Shown here in pieces: positions 17,731 through 27,183 of a stretch of DNA of 64,000 bases. The stretch comes from Neorhizobium lilium (GTDB taxonomy: Bacteria > Pseudomonadota > Alphaproteobacteria > Rhizobiales > Rhizobiaceae). Positions within the stretch are counted from its first letter, which is position 1. Each line of letters starts with the position of its first letter. The translations under genes were made by a program, and so were the position numbers. A model generated the notes under the pieces. That model was not told the origin of the DNA, did not search any database, and saw only the letters and a list, made by a program, of their open reading frames with translations. Location: positions 62,001-126,000 of the forward strand of contig NZ_SBIP01000001.1 of the NCBI RefSeq assembly GCF_004053875.1, in the 5' to 3' direction.

Positions 17731-18923
17731 AGCATACATGGCGGTGGTTCGGACCCATCGACAAGGTGACGGTTCGGGATGCGGCACAGGCCGGCGCCGA
17801 GGGTATCGTCAGCGCCCTCCATCATATTCCGACCGGAGCGGTCTGGCCTAAAGATGAAATCGATCGGCGGCATCAAGAGATCAAAGCTGGCGGCCTGGTC
17901 TGGGATGTGGTCGAAAGCGTTCCGGTGTCGGAGGACATCAAGACGCAGAAGGGCGACTGGCGCGCGCATATCGGCGCCTGGCACGAAACACTGAGGCGGC
18001 TGTCCCAGAGCGGCATCCGCAAGGTCTGCTACAATTTCATGCCTATTCTGGACTGGACGCGCACTGACCTGCGCTGGGAAACGCGGCATGGCGCCAAAGC
18101 CATGCGGTTCGACCTTGCCGACTTCATTGCCTTCGACATTCACATCCTTAGACGGCCGGGCGCAGCGGAAGATTATCCGCAGGGTCTGGCAGAGGCCGCA
18201 GCCCGCAACTTCTCTCAGATGACCGACGAGAAGATTGCAGCGCTTGGGCGCAATATCGGTGCCGGCCTGCCCGGCTCGGCTGATGGCTATTCGCTCGACC
18301 AGCTTCTTGAAAAGCTGCGCTCCTATCACGGTCTGGAAGCAGCCCGCCTGAAGTCCAACCTGATCGATTTCCTATCGGAAGTCGTGCCCGTGGCGGAGGA
18401 AGTGGGCATCAATATCTGCGCTCATCCGGACGATCCGCCATGGCCGCTTCTCGGCCTGCCGCGAATCCTGTCCACGGAACAGGACTATGGGCATATGCTG
18501 AGCCATGTCGACAGCCAGGTAAATGGCGTCACGCTCTGCACCGGCTCGCTCGGAGCCCGGCACGACAACGACCTGGCGGCGTTTGCTGAACGCTTCGCCT
18601 CGCGCATCCACTTCGTGCATCTTCGCAATGTCACGCGCGATACCGACAGCGTTCCCTGCTCCTTCTTCGAGGACGAGCATCTGGAAGGCGGAACCGACAT
18701 GGTTGCCGTCATTGCCGCTCTCCTAAAAGAAGAGCGGCGGCGGAAAGAGACTGGCCGCGAAGACCACCGCATCCCCATGCGCCCCGATCACGGCCAGGAA
18801 ATCCTTGACGATCTTTCTCGTGGCGCACAGCCTGGCTATCCGGCCATTGGTCGCCTCAAGGGCCTTGCCGAACTGAGAGGCATAGAGCGTGCCCTCAGTC
18901 ATACTCGATTTGGATTGAATTGA
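17727..18923 (+). CDS. uxuA: Mannonate dehydratase
   Basis: Converts D-mannonate to 2-keto-3-deoxy-D-gluconate with Mn/Fe. 398 aa, close to E. coli UxuA length. It has the family N-terminus WRWFGPIDKVTVRDAAQAGAEGIVSALHHIPTG, the metal-binding NICAHPDDPPWPLLGLPRI, and HFVHLRNV and RPDHGQ near the C-terminus. ATGA overlap with the upstream dehydrogenase and direct abutment with uxuB (TGA then ATG) show co-translation. It is the step after fructuronate reduction in hexuronate breakdown. Confidence 0.95.
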   Translation: MKHTWRWFGPIDKVTVRDAAQAGAEGIVSALHHIPTGAVWPKDEIDRRHQEIKAGGLVWDVVESVPVSEDIKTQKGDWRAHIGAWHETLRRLSQSGIRKVCYNFMPILDWTRTDLRWETRHGAKAMRFDLADFIAFDIHILRRPGAAEDYPQGLAEAAARNFSQMTDEKIAALGRNIGAGLPGSADGYSLDQLLEKLRSYHGLEAARLKSNLIDFLSEVVPVAEEVGINICAHPDDPPWPLLGLPRILSTEQDYGHMLSHVDSQVNGVTLCTGSLGARHDNDLAAFAERFASRIHFVHLRNVTRDTDSVPCSFFEDEHLEGGTDMVAVIAALLKEERRRKETGREDHRIPMRPDHGQEILDDLSRGAQPGYPAIGRLKGLAELRGIERALSHTRFGLN

Positions 18924-20333
18924 ATGACCTCGCCGCGCCTCTCCTCCGCCACCGAACTTCCGTCATCCGTTTCCGCTCCAGCGTATGACCGCGGCGCCCT
19001 TGGTCCGGGCATTGTGCATCTTGGTATTGGTGCCTTCCACCGGGCGCACCAGGCCGTCTACACGCAGCGCGCCTTGCAGGCTGAATTCGGACCATGGGGC
19101 ATCGTTGCCGTCAATCTGCGCTCGCCCGAGCCCGTGCAGGCTCTGGCCGAACAGGACGGGCTCTACTCGGTGCTGATGGGAGAGCGGGACGGAGACCAGG
19201 CAGAGGTTATCGGCGCGACGATCGACTGGATCTGCGCGGCCGAGCAGCGTGATCAGGTACTGGCCTATCTCGCCGACCCGCAGATCAGGATCGTGACACT
19301 GACAGTGTCCGAAAAAGCTTATGGCCTGCATCCCGGCACAGGCGGACTGGACCCGGCGCATCCGGCCATCGCTGCGGATCTTCAGAACCCGCAAGCGCCC
19401 GTCGGTGCGGTCGGCTTCCTGGTGAAAGGACTGGCGCTGCGCCAGGCGCGAAACGTGCCGCCTTTCACCGTTCTTTGCTGCGACAACCTGCCGGCCAATG
19501 GCCGCGTCGTTCGGCGTCTTGTGCTGGATATGGCTGAACGCCGCGATCCGGAACTGGCCCGGTGGATCGCCGAGCAAGGCGCCTTCCCCTGCAGCATGGT
19601 GGACCGTATCGTGCCCGCCGCGACAGACGATACGCGCCAGCGTGCAGCAGAGCTTCTTGGGGTCGAGGACCGTCTGGCAATCGAGACGGAGCCCTTCATC
19701 CAGTGGATCATCGAAGACAAGTTCGTCTCCGGTCGTCCTCAATGGGAGGCCGGTGGCGCCGTTTTTGTAAAGGACGTCGAGCCTTACGAGAAGATGAAGC
19801 TGCGGCTTCTCAACGGTTCCCACACGCTCATAGCGCATCTGGGCATACTGCACGGCCTGGACTACGTGCGCGACGTGATGACCATGCCTGCTCTTGCGGC
19901 AGAGGCCAAGCGGCACATGCAGGCAGCCGTGACGACCCTCGATCCGGTCTCCGGTATCGACCTCGATGCTTACATGCAGCAGTTGCTGGAAAGGTTCGCA
20001 AATCCGCGGATCGCCCATCGCAACATCCAGATTGCCATGGATACCAGCCAGAAGCTGCCGCAGCGCATCCTTGCACCCGCAATGGACGCGCTTGCCGCTG
20101 GCGGTAACGGCGCCGCTTTTGCAAAGGCGGTCGGCGTCTGGTTTGCCTCGTTGCGCCAGCGTATGGACTGCAACGATCCGCGCCGGGAAGAACTGGTAGC
20201 CGCTGCCCAAGAAAATGATCCCGCAGATCCGTCCGCACCGTTCTTCCGGATCGAGGGACTGTTCCCCGTCGAACTGATCAAGGCCCGCGCCTGGCGCGAT
20301 CTGGTCAATGCGGAACTGGCGAACTGGCCATAA
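18924..20333 (+). CDS. uxuB: Mannitol dehydrogenase family oxidoreductase (fructuronate reductase type)
   Basis: 469-aa long-chain NAD-dependent dehydrogenase. The N-terminal IVHLGIGAFHRAHQAVY is the family signature, and the catalytic K-N-H set is in KLRLLNGSHTLIAHLG. Next to uxuA the likely reaction is D-fructuronate to D-mannonate. Since an altronate dehydratase is encoded 2 kb on, it might also interconvert tagaturonate and altronate. The ATG follows the uxuA stop directly, so expression depends on coupling. Confidence 0.88.
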   Translation: MTSPRLSSATELPSSVSAPAYDRGALGPGIVHLGIGAFHRAHQAVYTQRALQAEFGPWGIVAVNLRSPEPVQALAEQDGLYSVLMGERDGDQAEVIGATIDWICAAEQRDQVLAYLADPQIRIVTLTVSEKAYGLHPGTGGLDPAHPAIAADLQNPQAPVGAVGFLVKGLALRQARNVPPFTVLCCDNLPANGRVVRRLVLDMAERRDPELARWIAEQGAFPCSMVDRIVPAATDDTRQRAAELLGVEDRLAIETEPFIQWIIEDKFVSGRPQWEAGGAVFVKDVEPYEKMKLRLLNGSHTLIAHLGILHGLDYVRDVMTMPALAAEAKRHMQAAVTTLDPVSGIDLDAYMQQLLERFANPRIAHRNIQIAMDTSQKLPQRILAPAMDALAAGGNGAAFAKAVGVWFASLRQRMDCNDPRREELVAAAQENDPADPSAPFFRIEGLFPVELIKARAWRDLVNAELANWP

Positions 20334-20337
20334 AAAC

Positions 20338-21234
20338 TTAAGCCGGCGAGACCACGATGCTGTCCAGCATTGTGGTTCTTGCCGTTTCGAGGTGCAGCCG
20401 GCAGGCACTAAGCGCTTGCTCCGGCTTTCCACTGCGCAGGCCTGCGATATAAGCCAGATGTTCGGTCAGCGCGATCTCGTTTCGCAGCCGCTCGTCCTTC
20501 TTGTTCCATTGATAGTGGTAGTGGAAGATCAACGACATGACGCCCTGGATATTGCCAAAGAACCGGTTTGGCGCGACGCTGCCGATCAGCCGGTGAAAGC
20601 GGTGGTCAAGATCGGAAAAATCGCGGAAGCGGCGCTCCAGATCGCCGAGCAGCGCATGATGCTCCTCCTCGAGTGCAGCCAGTTCGTGCCAGGCCGGATG
20701 ATCGGCTGGCAAGGCTACAAAGCGTTCCACGGCGCGGAACTCCATCACCTCCCGCATGTCGAACAGTTCGGCCACGAAATCGACCGTCAGGCCCAGCGCG
20801 CGCCAGCGACCGTTGCTCTGCTTTTCCAACAGGCCGAACAGGCTGAACCGGCTCAGGCAGTCGCGCACGGACGAGGTCGAAACGCCGAACTGCCGGGCGA
20901 GATCCAGCCCATTGACCACATGGCCGGGGCTGCAGTCGGGCCCGACCATCCATGCCATGAACTGCCGCTCCACCCGGTCAGTCAGCGGTTCCAGGTCTCC
21001 ACCAGAAAGATAATCGCCCTTCAGCGGCGCCCGCGCCAGAAGCTTTGACCGCCCCTGCGCTGCCACGATCCCGCTGTGGGAAAGTGCAGCCAGGATTGCC
21101 CGCACCGTCGTACGGCTGACGCCGAGCCTAGCAGCCATTGAGGGCTCCGAAGGAAGGCTTTGCCTCAGCTCCAACCCGGCGAGGAAATCGAGGCATTGGT
21201 TATAGGTCCGTTTATAGACCGTCTTCGTCTTCAT
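20338..21234 (-). CDS. GntR-family regulator with tandem winged helices and FCD domain
   Basis: 298 aa from the ATG at 21234 (MKTKTVYKRTYNQ); the TTG 13 codons upstream is unlikely. A first winged helix (about residues 1-65, SMAARLGVSRTTVRAILAALSHSGIV) and a second (about 85-155, LDLARQFGVSTSSVRDCLSRFSLFGLL) precede an FCD domain (LDHRFHRLIG, ALSACRLHLETAR). The layout matches the 10516-11508 protein. It is convergent with uxuB and divergent from the zinc dehydrogenase/altronate dehydratase pair, which it probably controls. Confidence 0.83.
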   Translation of the reverse strand: MKTKTVYKRTYNQCLDFLAGLELRQSLPSEPSMAARLGVSRTTVRAILAALSHSGIVAAQGRSKLLARAPLKGDYLSGGDLEPLTDRVERQFMAWMVGPDCSPGHVVNGLDLARQFGVSTSSVRDCLSRFSLFGLLEKQSNGRWRALGLTVDFVAELFDMREVMEFRAVERFVALPADHPAWHELAALEEEHHALLGDLERRFRDFSDLDHRFHRLIGSVAPNRFFGNIQGVMSLIFHYHYQWNKKDERLRNEIALTEHLAYIAGLRSGKPEQALSACRLHLETARTTMLDSIVVSPA

Positions 21235-21280
21235 GCCCTGCTCCCGCCATTCCGAGATGATTCCATACGTCAATAACAGT

Positions 21281-21316
21281 CTGTTTTTTAAACCTGCTCT
21301 TTATCGATAAAAACAG
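21281..21316. promoter_or_regulatory. Candidate operator region between regulator and dehydrogenase
   Basis: CTGTTTTT (21281-21288) and AAAAACAG (21309-21316) form an inverted repeat around a perfect 12-bp palindrome, TTTATCGATAAA (21300-21311). The stretch is AT-rich and lies in the divergent promoter region of the tandem-winged-helix regulator. Confidence 0.4.
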
Positions 21317-21373
21317 ATTGCCTCTGAGGCTAATGTCTTTTATCCAAAAAGAACAGAGCATGAGGAGGATATG

Positions 21374-22384
21374 ATGAAGGCGCTTCTTTGCAACGAGCCG
21401 GGCAGCCTTTCGGTGGTCTCGCGGCCGGAACCGGTGCGGGCGGAGGGCGAGGTTCTTGTCCGTATCCGCCATGTTGGTATCTGCGGCACCGACTTCCACA
21501 TTTTCGGCGGAAAGCATCCTTTCCTCGAATATCCGCGCGTCATGGGGCATGAGCTGTCCGGAACCGTCGAGGAAGCCGGCGCCAATAGCAGCCTGAAGAA
21601 GGGCGACCCCGTCTACATCGTGCCCTATCTCTCCTGCGGCACCTGCCAGGCCTGTCGAAAAGGCCTGACCAACGCCTGCCGCAATATCCGTGTGCTTGGC
21701 GTCCACTGCGATGGCGGCATGGCGGAATATCTATCCGTACCGGAGGGGAACGTGGTGCCAACCGGCAACATCCCGCTGGAAGACGCGGCTATGATCGAGT
21801 TCTTGGCGATCGGTGCCCATGGCGTCAAGCGCGGCAATCTGACATCTGCAGATCGTGTCCTGGTGACCGGCTCCGGCCCGATCGGCATGTCCGCCATCAT
21901 CTTTGCCAAGGCGCGCGGCGCCCATGTGACAGTCATGGATACACGCGAGGACCGGCTGGCTTTCGCGGTCGACCGTCTTAGTGCCGACCAGACTATTATT
22001 GCCAATGGCGATGCAGAAGCGGAGGCCGAGCGTCAGACCGGCGGCGAATGGTATGACGTGGTCATAGACGCGACCGGCAATGCCACCCCTATCGAGCGCG
22101 GCTTCAACTTCCTTGCCCATGGTGCGCGATACGTTCTGCTCTCTGTCGTGCGGCAGGACATCACCTTCGCAGATCCGGAGTTCCACAAACGCGAGGCGAC
22201 GTTGATCGCCAGCCGCAATGCCCAACCGGACGATTTCGCCGAGGTTGTACGGCAGATAGAGGCGGGCCGGGTCCCAACTCGCGCGCTCAATACCCATCGC
22301 GGTCGCCTGGAAGACGGCCCGACGCTGTTTACGGACTGGCTGAAGCCGGAAGCCGGCGTCATCAAGGCAATCCTGGAGGTTTGA
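21374..22384 (+). CDS. Zinc-dependent dehydrogenase (L-galactonate/L-gulonate 5-dehydrogenase-like)
   Basis: 336-aa medium-chain dehydrogenase. Catalytic zinc: C in GICGTDFHIFGGKHPF, H-E in MGHELSG, E in MIEFLAIG. Structural zinc cysteines: SCGTCQACRKGLTNAC. NAD motif VTGSGPIGMSAI. The second of two adjacent ATGs sits at better distance from AGGAGG. With altronate dehydratase 3 bp downstream, a likely role is oxidation of L-galactonate to tagaturonate (as LgoD) or L-gulonate to fructuronate. This is inferred from context. Confidence 0.8.
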   Translation: MKALLCNEPGSLSVVSRPEPVRAEGEVLVRIRHVGICGTDFHIFGGKHPFLEYPRVMGHELSGTVEEAGANSSLKKGDPVYIVPYLSCGTCQACRKGLTNACRNIRVLGVHCDGGMAEYLSVPEGNVVPTGNIPLEDAAMIEFLAIGAHGVKRGNLTSADRVLVTGSGPIGMSAIIFAKARGAHVTVMDTREDRLAFAVDRLSADQTIIANGDAEAEAERQTGGEWYDVVIDATGNATPIERGFNFLAHGARYVLLSVVRQDITFADPEFHKREATLIASRNAQPDDFAEVVRQIEAGRVPTRALNTHRGRLEDGPTLFTDWLKPEAGVIKAILEV

Positions 22385-22386
22385 TC

Positions 22387-23913
22387 ATGCTCGCCAAGAA
22401 GACCCTTCGCCTGAACCCGCAGGACAATGTCGTGGTGGCGATCGCAGACCTGCCAACCGGCAGTCCGGTGGAGAACGAGATTGTCTCGAGCGTGCGCGTT
22501 CCCCGCGGCCACAAGGTGGCGAGCCGTCCGATTCCGCGCGGCGAGCCGATCCGCAAGTTCGGTCAAGTGATCGGCTTTGCCAGCAGCGATATCCAGCCAG
22601 GAGACTGGGTGCACGAGAAGAACGTCACCATGGGCGACGACTTCGAGCGCGACTACGCCTTTGCCGCAGAAGCAACCCCGCCGGAGGGCCTGCGGCAGGG
22701 CGAGATGCCCGCCTTCTTCGAAGGTTTCCGGCGCGCCGACGGAAGGACCGGCACCCGCAACTATATCGGCATCCTCTCCTCCGTGAACTGTTCCGCCACC
22801 GCGGTCGATTACATCGCCGACGAGATCAACCGGTCCGGCATCCTCAACGACTATCCCGGCATTGACGGCGTTGTGCCGCTGCCGCACGGCCAAGGTTGCG
22901 GCATGGCCGGCAAGGGCGAAGCTTTCGACGTGCTGTCCCGGACACAGTGGGGCTATGCCAGCCATCCGAATTTTGCGGCGACGCTCCTCGTCGGTCTCGG
23001 ATGCGAGGTCTTCCAGATCCCGCGCATGAAGGAAACCTACGGCATTGCCGAGGGTGACCACTTCCAGTCGCTGACGATCCAGGAGATCGGCGGCACGCGC
23101 AAGGCTGTCGAAGCCGGCGTCGCCCGCATCAAGGAAATGCTGCCCTTCGCCGCCCGCTCCGTCCGCGAACCCGTTTCGGCATCCGAACTGACGCTCGCGC
23201 TCCAGTGCGGCGGTTCTGACGGCTATTCCGGCCTGACCGCCAATCCAGCGCTCGGAGTGGCCGCCGACATGCTGGTGCGCCATGGCGGCACCGCCATTCT
23301 TTCCGAGACACCGGAGATCTATGGTGCGGAACACCTGCTGACCCGGCGCGCCGAAAGTGTCGAGATCGGCCAGAAGATCGTCGATCTCATCCACTGGTGG
23401 GAAGAATACTGTCAGCGCAATGGCGGCGAGATGAACAACAACCCCTCTCCGGGCAACAAGGCGGGCGGCCTTACCACTATCCTCGAAAAGTCGCTCGGCG
23501 CCGTCGCCAAGGGCGGCAATTCCACGCTGCGCGGCGTCTACCGATATGCAGAGAAGATCGACCGCAAGGGCTTCGTCTATATGGATACGCCCGGCTATGA
23601 CCCGGTCGCGGCAACAGGTCAGGTGGCCGGAGGCGCCAATGTGCTGTGCTTCACCACCGGGCGCGGCTCGGCCTATGGATGCAAGCCTGTCCCCTCGATC
23701 AAGCTTGCGACCAATAGCGAGCTCTATGCCCGTATGCCCGACGACATGGACATCAATTGCGGCGATATCATTCAGGGCGTGACGCTGGAGGAAAAGGGCC
23801 GTGAGATCTTCGAAACGGTTCTGGCCGTAGCATCCGGGCGCCCGTCGAAATCGGAATCGCTTGGCTATGGCCGCAACGAGTTCGTGCCCTGGCAAATCGG
23901 CGCGGTGATGTAA
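22387..23913 (+). CDS. uxaA: Altronate dehydratase
   Basis: Iron-dependent UxaA/GarD-family enzyme converting D-altronate to 2-keto-3-deoxygluconate. A SAF domain fills about residues 10-90 (NVVVAIADLPTG to VHEKNV); the catalytic region has GTRNYIGILSSVNCSATAV, HGQGCGMAGKGE, QCGGSDGYSG and NPSPGNKAGGLTT. Full length at ~508 aa with ATG at 22387. Together with UxuA it gives the locus both hexuronate branches converging on KDG. Confidence 0.92.
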   Translation: MLAKKTLRLNPQDNVVVAIADLPTGSPVENEIVSSVRVPRGHKVASRPIPRGEPIRKFGQVIGFASSDIQPGDWVHEKNVTMGDDFERDYAFAAEATPPEGLRQGEMPAFFEGFRRADGRTGTRNYIGILSSVNCSATAVDYIADEINRSGILNDYPGIDGVVPLPHGQGCGMAGKGEAFDVLSRTQWGYASHPNFAATLLVGLGCEVFQIPRMKETYGIAEGDHFQSLTIQEIGGTRKAVEAGVARIKEMLPFAARSVREPVSASELTLALQCGGSDGYSGLTANPALGVAADMLVRHGGTAILSETPEIYGAEHLLTRRAESVEIGQKIVDLIHWWEEYCQRNGGEMNNNPSPGNKAGGLTTILEKSLGAVAKGGNSTLRGVYRYAEKIDRKGFVYMDTPGYDPVAATGQVAGGANVLCFTTGRGSAYGCKPVPSIKLATNSELYARMPDDMDINCGDIIQGVTLEEKGREIFETVLAVASGRPSKSESLGYGRNEFVPWQIGAVM

Positions 23914-23971
23914 CGTTTGGCGACGGGCGCTTTGGTGACACCCGCTTTTGTCTGGCGCGTAAGTTTAGATA

Positions 23972-24086
23972 CCCTCATCCCTGTGCTTGTCACAGGAATC
24001 TAGCCAGCCCAAGTCTTTGGGCTGAATAGGTTCCTACGCTGCAGACGCAGCATGCTGGATCCCTGTGACAAGCACAGGGATGAGGG
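23972..24086. repeat. Structured intergenic inverted-repeat element
   Basis: Outer arms of 29 bp (23972-24000 and 24058-24086) pair with one mismatch. Inside are two further hairpins: CAGCCCAA-GTCT-TTGGGCTG (24005-24024) and GCTGC-AGAC-GCAGC (24038-24051). Folded as RNA or as a DNA cruciform this gives a three-stemmed figure. There is no ORF. It resembles the repeated palindromic intergenic elements of Rhizobiaceae genomes, which I recall but cannot confirm here. It lies between the convergent uxaA and L-fuconate dehydratase genes. Confidence 0.75.
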
Positions 24087-24164
24087 AGAGTGGGGCAACC
24101 GCATACCGGGACAGTATCGTCGCTGCCGGAGCCGGTAAGCGTCTTTCAAAACCCGACCCGGTTG

Positions 24165-25454
24165 TCAGGCCGCCTTCTTTTGCCCGTGTGTATAGGCGGC
24201 GATAGACTCGGCCTTCATCTCGATCGAGAAGCCTGGCCGTGACGGCGGCATATAGGCCGCATCACGAATGACGCAGGGGTCGAGGAAGTGCTCGTGCAGG
24301 TGATCGACATACTCGATCACACGGCCTTCCTTGGTTCCCGACACTGCGATGTAATCGATCATCGACAGGTGCTGTACATATTCGCAGAGCCCGACGCCGC
24401 CGGCATGAGGCCAGACCGGTTTACCGTATTTCGCTGCAATCAGCAGCACCGCCAGCACTTCGTTCAATCCGCCCATGCGGCAGCTGTCGATCTGCACGAT
24501 GTCGATCGCGCCTTCGGCGATGAACTGCTTGAACATGATGCGGTTCTGGCACATCTCTCCAGTGGCGACCTTGACCGGGGCGATGGCCTCACGGATTTTC
24601 CGGTGGCCCGCCACATCGTCCGGGCTTGTCGGCTCCTCGATGAAGAAGGGCTTTGCGAAAGCGAGTTGCTTGACCCAATCGATCGCCTGGCCGACCTCCC
24701 ACACTTGATTGGCATCAATCATCAGGTAACGATCAGGCCCGATCACTTCACGCGCAATGGTGAGGCGGCGGATGTCATCCTCCAGATCGCGGCCGACCTT
24801 CATCTTGATGTGGTTGAAGCCGGCATCGATAGCCTCCTGCGCGAGACGCCGCAGCTTCTCGTCGCCATAGCCCAGCCATCCGGCCGAGGTCGTGTAGCAG
24901 GCATAACCCTCGCGCTCGAGGATCTCGATCCGCTCCGCCTTGCCAGCCTCGGCCCGCGTCAGGATCTCGACCGCTTCATCGCGGGTCAAGGCATCGGTGA
25001 GGTAGCGGTAATCGACGATATCGGCGATCTCTTCCGGCGACATGGTGGAGACAAGCTTCCACACAGGCATGCCCGCTTCTTTCGCCATGGCATCCCAGAG
25101 CGCATTGACCACGGCACCCGTTGCCAGGTGCATGGCGCCCTTGTCGGGACCGATCCACCGCAATTGGCTGTCACCTGTCAAATGGCGCCAGAAGCGTCCC
25201 GGTGCTTTACGGACTTCGGCTAGGTCCGCCCCGACGACAAGATGGCGCATGGCTTCGATAGCCATGCAGCATATGTCGTTGCCCCGGCCGATGGTGAAGG
25301 TCAGGCCGTGACCAGCCAAACCGGGGCTATCCGTTTCGAGAATCACGTAGGCCGCCGAATAATCCGGATCCGGGTTCATGGCGTCCGAACCGTCTAGGCT
25401 TGCCGAAGTCGGAAAACGCAGATCGAAGACGCGGAGATTGGTGATGCGGGTCAT
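24165..25454 (-). CDS. L-fuconate dehydratase
   Basis: 429-aa enolase-superfamily enzyme that dehydrates L-fuconate to 2-keto-3-deoxy-L-fuconate. Family N-terminus VFDLRFPTSASLDGSDAMNPDPDYSA; catalytic KxK in HIKMKVGRD; metal ligands in LMIDANQVWEV, FFIEEPTSPDD and VATGEMCQN; histidine in VWPHAGGVG. These long diagnostic stretches make the assignment firm. It is the last gene of the fucose operon, ~35 bp after the hydrolase gene. Confidence 0.93.
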   Translation of the reverse strand: MTRITNLRVFDLRFPTSASLDGSDAMNPDPDYSAAYVILETDSPGLAGHGLTFTIGRGNDICCMAIEAMRHLVVGADLAEVRKAPGRFWRHLTGDSQLRWIGPDKGAMHLATGAVVNALWDAMAKEAGMPVWKLVSTMSPEEIADIVDYRYLTDALTRDEAVEILTRAEAGKAERIEILEREGYACYTTSAGWLGYGDEKLRRLAQEAIDAGFNHIKMKVGRDLEDDIRRLTIAREVIGPDRYLMIDANQVWEVGQAIDWVKQLAFAKPFFIEEPTSPDDVAGHRKIREAIAPVKVATGEMCQNRIMFKQFIAEGAIDIVQIDSCRMGGLNEVLAVLLIAAKYGKPVWPHAGGVGLCEYVQHLSMIDYIAVSGTKEGRVIEYVDHLHEHFLDPCVIRDAAYMPPSRPGFSIEMKAESIAAYTHGQKKAA

Positions 25455-25487
25455 GGGCGGCCTTTCGTGATTACAAGTTGAGCAAGC

Positions 25488-26333
25488 TCAGACGTCGGCG
25501 ACGAAGGTCTGCGTCTGGCTGCCAAGCCCTTCGATGCCGAGTTCGACGACGTCGCCAGCCTTCAGGAAGCGCTGCGGCTTCATGCCGAGGCCAACGCCGG
25601 GGGGCGTGCCGGTGGAGATGACGTCACCGGGATGCAGCGACATGAACTGCGAAAGGTAGGAGACGAGGAAGGCGACGCCGTAGACCATGGTCCGCGACGA
25701 ACCGTTCTGCATGGTCTCGCCGTTCACTTTCAGCCACATGGAAAGGTTCTGCGGATCGGCGACCTCGTCTTTCGTCACCAACCAAGGACCGATGGGGCCG
25801 AAGGTGTCGCAGGACTTGCCTTTGGTCCATTGTCCCGAGCGCTCGCTTTGAAAGGCGCGTTCGGAAACATCGTGGCTGACACAGTAACCGGCGACATAAT
25901 CCATAGCATCTGCTTCGGATACGTATTTCGCCGTCTTGCCGATGACGACGCCCAGCTCGACCTCCCAGTCGGTCTTCTGCGAGCCGCGCGGGATGACCAC
26001 GTTGTCGTTCGGGCCGACGATGGCCGACGTCGCCTTCATGAAGATGACCGGCTCCGGCGGAACGGTCGCGCCCGTCTCAGCCGCATGGTCCGAATAGTTG
26101 AGACCGATGCAGATGAACTTGCCCGTGCCGGCTACGCAGGCACCAAGCCGCGGGGACCCATCGACGACCGGAAGCGTGGAGGGATCGACACTGCCAAGCT
26201 TTGCCAGCGCAGCAGGATCAAGGGCGGCGCCGGCCAAATCCCCAATCTGTCCGGACAGGTCCCTGATCTTGCCTTCAGCATCCAGAAGGCCAGGCTTTTC
26301 AGCGCCGAGGGCACCGTAACGGAGAAACTTCAT
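25488..26333 (-). CDS. Fumarylacetoacetate hydrolase family protein (2,4-diketo-3-deoxy-L-fuconate hydrolase)
   Basis: 281-aa FAH-fold enzyme. KFICIGLNYSDHAAETG opens the catalytic domain; the metal-binding acidic residues are in DWEVELGVVIGK and SHDVSERAFQ; ISTGTPPGVGLGM is the usual C-terminal motif. In this operon it should cleave 2,4-diketo-3-deoxy-L-fuconate to pyruvate and L-lactate, the last step of the non-phosphorylating fucose route. The closest alternative is a generic acylpyruvase. Confidence 0.88.
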   Translation of the reverse strand: MKFLRYGALGAEKPGLLDAEGKIRDLSGQIGDLAGAALDPAALAKLGSVDPSTLPVVDGSPRLGACVAGTGKFICIGLNYSDHAAETGATVPPEPVIFMKATSAIVGPNDNVVIPRGSQKTDWEVELGVVIGKTAKYVSEADAMDYVAGYCVSHDVSERAFQSERSGQWTKGKSCDTFGPIGPWLVTKDEVADPQNLSMWLKVNGETMQNGSSRTMVYGVAFLVSYLSQFMSLHPGDVISTGTPPGVGLGMKPQRFLKAGDVVELGIEGLGSQTQTFVADV

Positions 26334-26363
26334 GTCATTGTCCTTTCAGAATGTTTGGATCGC

Positions 26364-27113
<750 letters not shown>

Positions 27114-27183
27114 TCAGGTGGAAGACTTCGTCGATCGCCGACCACCACTTACCCTAGTACCAGCCGCTTGGGCCTTGAATTCT

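Noticed and set aside
18963-20432. 489-codon open frame on the minus strand
   Set aside because: Antisense to uxuB, which has the full family signature and operon context.
22033-23895. 620-codon open frame on the minus strand
   Set aside because: It lies wholly antisense to the zinc dehydrogenase and altronate dehydratase genes, has low-complexity HRQ-rich composition typical of antisense frames in GC-rich DNA, and no recognisable motif.
23972-24086. Insertion sequence remnant
   Set aside because: Inverted arms are present but there is no transposase fragment and no visible target duplication; it is kept as a palindromic repeat only.
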